This document shows, piece after piece, positions 56,432-64,000 of a stretch of 64,000 bases of DNA; positions within the stretch are counted from its first letter, which is position 1, and every line of letters begins with the position of its first letter. The position numbers were made by a program, and so were the translations under genes. Under the pieces are notes generated by a model. It was not told where the DNA came from and did no database searches. It saw only the letters and a program-made list of their open reading frames with translations. Source of the stretch: Strongyloides papillosus (lineage: Eukaryota; Nematoda; Chromadorea; Rhabditida; Strongyloididae); NCBI GenBank assembly GCA_005656395.1, contig SRSI01000068.1:1105328-1169327 (forward strand). Reading direction: 5' to 3'.

Positions 56432-57239
56432 TTAAGAGACTAAAACGTCGCCGTTGTCATCAATTATATCCAATTTTCTTAGTAATTCAAGTCTTTTATT
56501 TTCCTGTAGAAATTCACCATTTCTCATAACATTGCATATGTTCTCAGCCTTATTGGGCTTTCCTTTGCCTATAATCTTATGTATTTGATTTTGATAATCA
56601 AGAACGATTCTAAAAAGTCCATCGTATCGAGAGTCCTTTGGTATCATAGTGGCGGCCCCAGGAATTGCTAACCAATGACGTGGTTGACTCATCTCTAAAT
56701 TTAAAAGATTAAATATCACTTTATTGGATTTTAACATAGGCCATAATTCAATTATTGCTACAACAACTCTTGATAAAGTAATATCATCAGCACTTGTAGA
56801 TGTTTTCTTCAATGAGCATTTATGTTTTAAACGAATCAATCAGACTTTGTCTTTCCCGAAGATTTTTTTATAATGTTATCAATATTATTTCCTTTAGATA
56901 TAAAAATACTGAGTAATTTTAAGGCGTCGTTTGTTTCGATTCCTTTATCTACCAATTGTTTTTTTGTGGTTTCAGGATTTAGACCATAATATTCAATAGC
57001 ACTAATATCGATATATTGAGTTAAAGAACTTAATTCATCGATCATCTTTTTAAATTCGGCTTCACTATAACTAAATCTTTTTTCACGTACATAGAAAGAG
57101 GTTGCTTTAATTTAATTCTTATTTGTTTAAGTGTCATTTCACCTTTTCCTTAGTCGCTATCTTCTTTTTTAGTAGAATCACTATCAAATTCTGGTTTCTC
57201 ACTGAGCAGAGAAAGAATGCAAATTTTTTTACCAGACAT
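56432..57239 (-). pseudogene. endogenous phenuivirus-like nucleocapsid sequence, broken
   Basis: Minus strand, about 808 bp, close to a full-length nucleocapsid (roughly 230-270 residues in Phenuiviridae). It is read in separate pieces: 57239-57153 (29 codons, stopped by TAA at 57150), a continuation in the same frame, a frame change near 57075-57115, the segment to 56839, a second frame change near 56838, and a last segment ending at 56432. Features matching the Tenui_N/phlebovirus N family are YYGLNPETTKK with a charged linker, DDITLSRV, and IPGAATMIPKDSRYDGLF. With no intact frame it is not expressed as a working nucleocapsid. It is an integrated copy of an RNA-virus gene, presumably made by host reverse transcriptase; no LTR or glycoprotein is nearby. 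I annotate the breaks only and do not restore them. Confidence 0.72.
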
Positions 57240-58235
57240 TTTGTAGATATATAGTACTGAAAATAAATTAAGAAAATAACAGTAAAATTCAATTAAACAA
57301 AAATCAATTAAAACGTCAGATAAAAATTCAATTAATAGAATCAAAATAAAATAGTGAAGTTCTAAAAATAGACCCTGAGAAGAAAATAAGGAAAAGTAGA
57401 AGTATAAAAGAGAACAATTTTTATCATAATTTCAGTATATTTTAATTTAGATATAAAATAAAATTTCATTAACCTTATTAAGTTTATACCTTCACAATTT
57501 TGTTACGTTTTATAAATTTAGTCAAATCAATAACTAATAGTTATTGATGTATCGCTAAAGATAATGATTTAACAAAAACTATTGTCAAATATCAAAATAG
57601 AGTAGATAGATTTTGTTAATTTCGCTTTGAATAATACAAAAACATTAAAAATAACTATTATATGATATATTTAAACTAAAATAAAGATAATAACATTAAA
57701 TTGATACTTATATACACTATTATTCAAGGCGTATACATGTCATAAGAATTTATATATTGTAATTATTTCTCTTGAAATAATGTTATTTAGCAAAACGAGA
57801 ATGAAATTTCTTTTAATTTTAAAAGAATGTGAAGAATTAAAACAGATTTAAACGCGATATTTTGAAATGAATAATTATGTTGTAATGATAAAGCCAATAA
57901 ATGCTTAATACAATATAATCGTCATGATTTACTTTTATTGCTTCCATGAACTTAAAATAACAAGAAGACATAAATTTCTACTTTTAAGTAAAGCAAATAA
58001 TATAATAAGAAGCCAGTTCATGTTTTTAAAAATAAAAAAGTATTATTCTTAATTATTTTATACAATTAGTTGATTTTAATTTTGGGAAAATTAATAGTTT
58101 TAAAAAATTGGGGAATTCGAAATATCAATTAAAATTATATTCATGCATTTTTTAAATATAATATTATTCATATATTAATATAATTATATCATTGTAATTC
58201 TATACTACTATTTTTATATATTATCATAATGTTAA
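57240..58235. other. AT-rich spacer
   Basis: No gene or repeat recognised between the viral remnant and the MITE. Confidence 0.4.
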
Positions 58236-58599
58236 CCCTTTCCCTGCCAGAGATTTTTTTCTTTGTATTACGCATTCAATGGTGTGTAAAATTGGAAAAG
58301 TACTTTTATATAGAAGAAAATGTTAATAAATAATTGGGTAATATATTTCTTCAGTAGAAATAAACAAATAAGCTAAGTTACAATTTTTCTTCATAATTCT
58401 GTTAAAATTCACTTTTAAATTTAAAAATTAAATTGTTTTTTTTAATTTATTTTTTCTTTTCTATTTTATTTCATATATATATTTTTTTAAAAAAATAGAA
58501 AAACTTTATTCCAAAATTTCCCACTTATAACATAAATTACCACTATAAATTAACATTTTTGTTTATGACGCGTATACGCGTCATCCGGCAGGGAAAGGG
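58236..58599 (-). mobile_element. piggyBac-like MITE, copy 2
   Basis: 364 bp between TTAA 58232-58235 and TTAA 58600-58603. Ends CCCTTTCCCTGCCAG and the inverse CCGGCAGGGAAAGGG. It contains the perfect 20-bp palindrome ATGACGCGTATACGCGTCAT near its right end, i.e. inverted in orientation to copy 1, which has it near the left end. Same length class as copy 1, diverged by several percent or more. Non-coding. Confidence 0.9.
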
Positions 58600-58603
58600 T
58601 TAA

Positions 58604-58970
58604 TAGTCAATCGTTTAGTTTTTCAATTTGACAAAATTTCATGCAACGAATATTTGTAATAATATCAACTCTTTACAAATTTGAAAGATATATATATTGT
58701 AGAGTATATATATTTACAGCTTTCATGATTAAGCATTTTGAAGTACTAAAATAAAAATTTATTGAGATGTTAAATTATTATGGGATGTAAAAATTTAAAA
58801 TGTAAATAATAACAATATCTTGCATATTTTGATTATCTATCATTTTTATCAAACTAGTCAAAGGCCATGCTTCTGTATAGTTTTGTTTAAATCTTCCAAC
58901 AAATTTCAATTAAAAATTAAAAAAAAACTATAATGAATAACTCCTCGAAAAGAATCACTTTTGGAGAACC
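58604..58970. other. AT-rich spacer
   Basis: Nothing recognised. Confidence 0.4.
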
Positions 58971-59790
58971 CCAGAATTTAAGAGTTATCTACATCAAATA
59001 TGCTACATCTCTGTAAAATTTGCTACATCTTATGACATTTTGCGTCATCTTTCTGACCAATTTGCGCCATCTTTGTCAACTTTTGCTACATCTTTTTGAC
59101 CAATTTGCGCCATCTTTGTACATTTTTGCTACATCTTTTTGACCAATTTGCTCCATCTTTGTACATTTTTGCTACATCTTTTTGACCAATTTGGCGCATC
59201 TTTGTCATTTTTGCTACAATCTTTTTGACCAATTTGCGCCATCTTAGTACATTTTTGCGACATCTTTTTTCAGACGGTAGAACATTCCCTTGTCCATAAT
59301 TACTCATATTTTTTCATTTTTTTTAATACCATTTCGCTTGATCATAGGTGACACATGAAAAAAGTTGATTTCTATTATCTCTTTTTTAATTCAATTAGGG
59401 TAGGAGTTGCCATAAAAAGCGTTGCCGTGTGTAAACTGAATGTAATGAAATAAGTAAAAAAATAAGTTGTAAAAAATAAAAAAGGATGCTTTTCGTTTGA
59501 CCTATTATGTAATGTTTCTTAAAAAACCATTTTTGTTACCCAATGGACAGCGAAAGTCACTTTTCCAATTCAATTTCACTTTATTTTAATAATATATTTT
59601 ACTGTTTAACATACCTAAATTATGTTGAAGAATAATTTATTTGGTATGAACAATACATGTCGCAAAAATGTACTAAGATGGCAGCAACTTGGTACAAAAG
59701 ATGCGCAAAATGTACAAGATGGCGCAAATTTTACAAGATGTAGCATATTTAATGTAGTTGACTGTTAAATTCCATTTGTCCACTTTGGAC
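58971..59790 (-). mobile_element. foldback-type element, copy 2
   Basis: Inverse orientation to copy 1. The left arm starts CCCAGAATTTAAGAGTTATC and runs into a 43-bp tandem array (GACCAATTTGCGCCATCTTT at 59055, 59098, 59141, 59184, 59227). The middle (ACCATTTCGCTTGATCATAG, CCCAATGGACAGCGAAAGTC) equals the complement of copy 1. The right arm ends AAATGTACAAGATGGCGC then GATGTAGCATATTTAATGTA and GACTGTTAAATTCC. Inverted arms built from short tandem repeats are the signature of foldback (FB-like) elements. No transposase frame. Confidence 0.78.
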
Positions 59791-60149
59791 AGTGATTTTT
59801 TATATCTTTCTCGTTATTCATATATCTTAATTTAATTTACATATAAATTTCATTATTTTATATCATTTATTTATATTTATATATTTTAGAAACGTCTCTC
59901 TACTTCCAATAAATATTTACTCTATAAGCACTTTTTGGTCTATAATTTCACTAGTTATGAATTAATCTTGACAATGTTAAATTTTTCTATTTTTTTGATG
60001 TTGGATCTTTCTAATGTTATATAAACCATCTCATTCTGTTATATTGAAATTTTTTAATTTAAATATTTATTCCTCTCTTTTGTCTCTTATGAGTATGCGT
60101 TTTTTTTTTCCCTAATTTTTACTATTATTGCATAAGCATATACTGGGAT
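59791..60149. other. AT-rich spacer
   Basis: No gene recognised. Confidence 0.4.
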
Positions 60150-63100
60150 AATAAAAAGTTTTTTAACAATTAAGTATAGTAATTAAAGTGGATACGATAA
60201 AAGCAAAAATTAGAGATTTCGAGCCAGGGAGTGACTTCGGGCTTTCGGATAGTCGAATAATTAACAATCATGTAAAAATGTTAAAAATGATGACACTTAA
60301 TGTCAGATCACTACTCCACAAAATATTTGAATTGAATGAATTGCTGAACTCAGAGGAAATTGATGTTGCATTTATTACTGAAACCAGATGAATGTTTCCA
60401 AGAAGAAGATTTTGTATATATCATGGGTAAAGCGGACAATAGAAATGGAGGTTGTGGTATAACTATCAAAAAAGAACTACTAAAATACATTCATTAAAAT
60501 AGTTACACAATCGTCAAGAATAACCAGTATTGTTATGAAAGTAGAAAATGAGACATGTTGTCTTTACATCATGTTATTTCCATACTTCTGCTGCTTCTGA
60601 AGATGAAATTGATATTTTGTACGACAAATTACGAGCTATCATTACTGATAGTAAAAATAGAAATATAAAATGCATTGTTGGAGAAGACTTTAATGCAAAG
60701 GTACTAATTAATAACAAGAATGGAAAACGGTTAAACGAAAATGTATTAGGGATGAAAGAGGTAAAGATTGACTCAATTTTGTGGAGAGATGGGACTATGT
60801 TGATGTAATATGCTCTTAACCAGGAAATCCAACAGAAGAACAATTTTGATATCACTAAATCAAAAAATTAAAGAAGAAATAGACTATTTCTTATCAGATG
60901 AAGTATTAGGCTAAAAGAATAAAAGATGTTAGAGCGTTACAGAAACAAATCTTTAACAGCAATCATAACCCTTTAATATTAAAATTAGAATTTAAAGTCT
61001 TATCACATAGAACAAAATTCAAGAACAACAAAGTTAATGTTAGACCGGACTTTAATAAAATTGACCCCATGAAGTTAAAGATATTAAGAAAAAATTAAAT
61101 TGGGACCTTGTGTGAAAATACTGAACAAAACTATGATACAATCAGAAGTAATCTTACAAAAATTTACAATGAATGTAAAATAAAGGAAATAAAGTCATCA
61201 CGTAGAATCACTGATGATCCGAAAATTAAAAACCTACTTATCAAAAGGAAAAATCTTAAAAGTAAAGGTTTGAATTATACTACACACAGAGAAATTTACA
61301 CAAAAAATCATCCTCAATTTTAATTTTCGTCCCCAGACTTAATTTTTCGTCTCGAGCATATAATTTCTATCTTAAACGCAAAATTCGACAGTTATATTTA
61401 TTATTGTCGCTTACGATATATTTGTAAATATTATTTGAAATTATGGTTTTTTTTAAATATATTAAAACAATTTATATATGAAATTTGATAAAAGATAGAT
61501 ATTTAACAAACAGCAGCTCGCTTCACTCGTTCCACTTGGACAAGCTATTTACTTTCTTTTCAATTACAAAAAAAATGTATCAAAAAAACTTAAAAACCTT
61601 TTGTTTCATCATAATGTTGTTGTAAATTATCAATTAACATTTTATTTTTATCATGTTTTATAATATTAATGATTAGTATTAAAATATTACATAAGTTTTT
61701 GAATTGTTAAAAAAGTATAAATACTCTTTAAAAATTGTTTTATTATATATTTTAATGATTTTAAAACAGTTTGATATTTGAATAACTTTTCTTAAATTTT
61801 TAATAATGAAATAGTAAAATAAAAAGAGTAATTAAATTAACCTTCTAATTAGTATAAAAGGCTAGGTTTATATTATTAAATATGATTGAAATTCAAAGTA
61901 TAGATTAGTTTTCACTTCCGTTATTTTTTTTAAACATTAGTAATGTTTGAGAATTGGCATATAAGCTACGTATATTAAGATAGATAAAAGTTTTAATATC
62001 AAAAATAATTTCCTAATCTCTCTTCCTTATATTTTAAATATAGGAATTATTTAGTATATGTTAACTTAAAATGTATGGGACTAAGTTATAGATAATGTTT
62101 ATCTAGATATTTTAGATATTTTATATGTTATTAAAAAATTAATAAATATTTTTAATTCTATCTGATAAAAATAATAATTTATAATCTGTTTAAGAAAATA
62201 TTGTAAAAAAAGCAGAAATGTTTTACGATCTGCGACAAAATGATAAGATGGTAATTTATATATTTAAAATTGAATAAAATTTTATTCATTTATTTTGAGG
62301 ACTAAAAATTATAGCATAAGGATGTTTTTTTTGTGTAAATTTCTCTGTGTGTATTCTTAGCAAACTAATAAGATTCGAAATTAATGATTTGTGCTTAAAA
62401 AAACAAATTAGTTATTGATAAAGCTATCAAGGAAGGTAGATCAATGAAATATGTTTTTAAAGAAATAGCTAGGAAAAAATTCAACAACATAAGCAAAGAT
62501 AGTGTGAATAAAACCTTTAGTGAAATCTTTGGTAAGAAAGAGGAGAAAACATCGAGTGGTGGAATTATGCTAAAAAAGATTCTAAATGTTATCCCATAAC
62601 TTCTAAAGAAGTTAGTTTTAGAATCAAAAAAAGTAAAAGAAAAGCTTATGGACCTGATGGCATTTTTCTCGAACACCTCATATTAGGTGGCAGAAAAGAA
62701 GCAGAAGCACTAGCTACTTTATTCAATAATCATGAACATTTGATTCTTGACCAAATAAATGAGTGCAATATAGTTCTTATCAAGAAACCTAACAGTATAT
62801 CGAATGATATTTCTAGTTTCAGACCAATATCAATCTTACAAACCATTTTCAAAATTTATACTGGAACTTTACTTGAACGTATCCAAGATAAGATTGAAAA
62901 TTGTATCGGTTTCTAGCTAGACGGAGTTTTTAGAAAAAGAAATATTTAAATCAGATATTACAATTTTGCATAATAATTCAAACGTGTAGAGAGTATAAGA
63001 AAGATTTATATGCTACTTTTATTGATTTTAAAAAAAAACATTCGATTCAGTGGACCATAGCTGGCATATCTACAGTTTAGCAATAAATGATTTTGATGAA

Positions 63101-63215
63101 GAATTGGTAAAAAGAATTGAAGCATTATACAGATCTCCAAAAGCTACTTTCTCCACAGGTATCAACAATTCATATACTACGATCGAAGTGAAGTCTGGTA
63201 TTCGACAAGGTGATA
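60150..63215 (+). mobile_element. decayed RTE-like LINE (non-LTR retrotransposon)
   Basis: Successive fragments, in broken frames, follow the order of an RTE-type ORF2. The endonuclease comes first: MTLNVRSLLHKIFELN at about 60290 and GEDFNAKV at about 60680. Then a middle segment (61108-61280) leads to the reverse transcriptase: KAYGPDGIFLEHL near 62650, SFRPISILQTIFKIYTG near 62820, ATFIDFKK...FDSVDH near 63010-63050 and GIRQGD near 63200. Several stops and frameshifts make it inactive. It is interrupted by a 1069-bp MITE (61283-62351) and cut off downstream by a mariner at 63216. Confidence 0.85.
61283..62351. mobile_element. 1069-bp TA-flanked MITE inside the LINE
   Basis: Ends are inverted: CACACAGAGAAATTTACACA at 61283 and its complement ending at 62351, about 32 bp with a small A-run length difference. 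TA lies on both sides. On either side the LINE coding pattern resumes (LKSKGLNYTT before, VIDKAIKEGRSMKYVFKE after), proving insertion. No coding capacity inside. Confidence 0.85.
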
Positions 63216-64000
63216 TTAGGTTGTTCAATTAAAATGTCGCTTTTTAGATTATCAAACTTTAAATGATCATAATTTTCTAAGACGTTCACGTATCGCTACA
63301 AGATATATACCTTGTAGAGCAAATCGAGGACTATCATTGTCATCTTTTGTATTTTGTTCGCAATTATTAAAAAGTTGCTATTACTCTAAAAAGAAGTTAC
63401 GTCAAAAATTGATTTCCGACCAATTTACTTGTACGTGTTCAAACTTGACCAAGCAGCAGCTATAACTTCAAGAAAAATAAATAAAGCATTTGGTCAAAGA
63501 TTTACCAACAAACGAACCGTACACGTTGGTTCCAGACATTCCGCAATGGAGATATAAGTCTTCAAAGACAAGGAGTTTTCATGGAATAAATGTTCTTGAG
63601 AACGAAAAAATAAAAAGAATGGTGGAACAAAATCTAAGAATAACTATTCGGAAGCTCACAGGAGAATTAAATGTCAGTGTTGGAACTGTATCCAACTACT
63701 TAAAACCCATAAATATAAAGAAAAAAATGGATTCTTACATACCCCATGAGTACACTCCCGACCAATGTTTTAGAAGCATGTAAACTTGTTATTTTTTGAT
63801 TCACAGGAACAAAAATGACCCATTTTTAAAAAGGATTGTAACGTGCGATGAAAAATGGATCATGTTTGACAATTGTAAGAGGTCATTGCAATGGGTGGGC
63901 AAAAATGAAAGCCCTAAAAACTTCCCGAAACTTAGGTATTCAATAAGAAAGTAATCCTAATATTTGGTGAAATTGTGGTGGAATCATCCATCATAAGTAT
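63216..64000 (+). mobile_element. mariner-type DNA transposon, decayed, runs off the window
   Basis: Starts after TA (63214-63215) with TTAGGTTGTTCAATTAAAAT, typical of mariner terminal repeats (TTAGGTTG-CAATAA pattern). Transposase pieces follow: FGQRFTNKRTV, a helix-turn-helix-type segment (63600-63720: MVEQNLRITIRKLTGELNVS, VGTVSNYL), YIPHEYTPDQ (the WVPHEL-like motif, Trp lost) and TCDEKWI, containing the first catalytic Asp. Frames are broken by stops (for example at 63781), so this copy is inactive. The C-terminal catalytic residues lie beyond the window. It interrupts the LINE reverse transcriptase. Confidence 0.85.

Noticed and set aside
59086..59307. 73-residue repetitive frame in foldback element copy 2
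   Set aside because: 43-bp repeats read as protein (NWSKRCSKNV-like units); artefact of the array.

Overview
The window reads as AT-rich genomic DNA of a parasitic or free-living nematode of the Strongyloides type (family Strongyloididae). Grounds: very low GC, introns of only about 37-51 bp with GT(A/T)(A/T)GT...TTTTAG borders, likely trans-splice acceptors just before start codons, two astacin metalloproteases with EGF and CUB tails, a serpentine chemoreceptor, a nematode-style tyrosine phosphatase, an F-box protein and a CK1/TTBK-like pseudokinase. The species cannot be fixed from sequence alone.

Layout. 1-9.0 kb: F-box gene (cut by the window start), a six-cysteine defensin-like secreted peptide, a CK1/TTBK-like pseudokinase, a BLM-type RecQ helicase and a receptor-like tyrosine phosphatase. 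9.2-10.7 kb: a secreted repeat-domain protein whose near-identical twin lies at 42.6-44.0 kb. 10.7-18.9 kb: gene-poor, with one frameshifted serpentine receptor, a degenerate ~515-bp tandem array (15.3-17.4 kb) and a perfect 262-bp inverted repeat (17.9/18.7 kb). 19.3-25.0 kb: a cluster of divergent replication protein A-like genes: one RPA1-like gene and, divergently, two tandem RPA2-like paralogs, one with a 33-residue repeat carrying TP/SP sites. 25.9 kb: a NADAR-family protein. 27-31 kb: a decayed gene and two ~180-bp satellite arrays. 32-39 kb: a Helitron Rep/helicase gene with three exons and an open frame throughout (predicted 2323 aa).

40.7 kb: a tiny lysine-rich protein with an N-myristoylation motif. 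47.4-53.2 kb: two astacins separated by a foldback-type element and an internally deleted pogo/Tigger element. 53.7-60 kb: two copies of a TTAA-flanked piggyBac-like MITE, a broken phenuivirus-like nucleocapsid insertion (56.4-57.2 kb) and a second foldback element. 60.1-64 kb: a decayed RTE-like LINE split by a 1.07-kb TA-flanked MITE and then by a mariner that runs off the window.

The most notable items are the RPA-paralog cluster near a BLM-type helicase, an ~850-bp stretch with no visible difference between the two otherwise diverged secreted-protein genes (gene-conversion signature), the uninterrupted Helitron, the endogenous nucleocapsid fragment, the defensin-like peptide and the nested transposons. 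All assignments are by eye; no database search was run.
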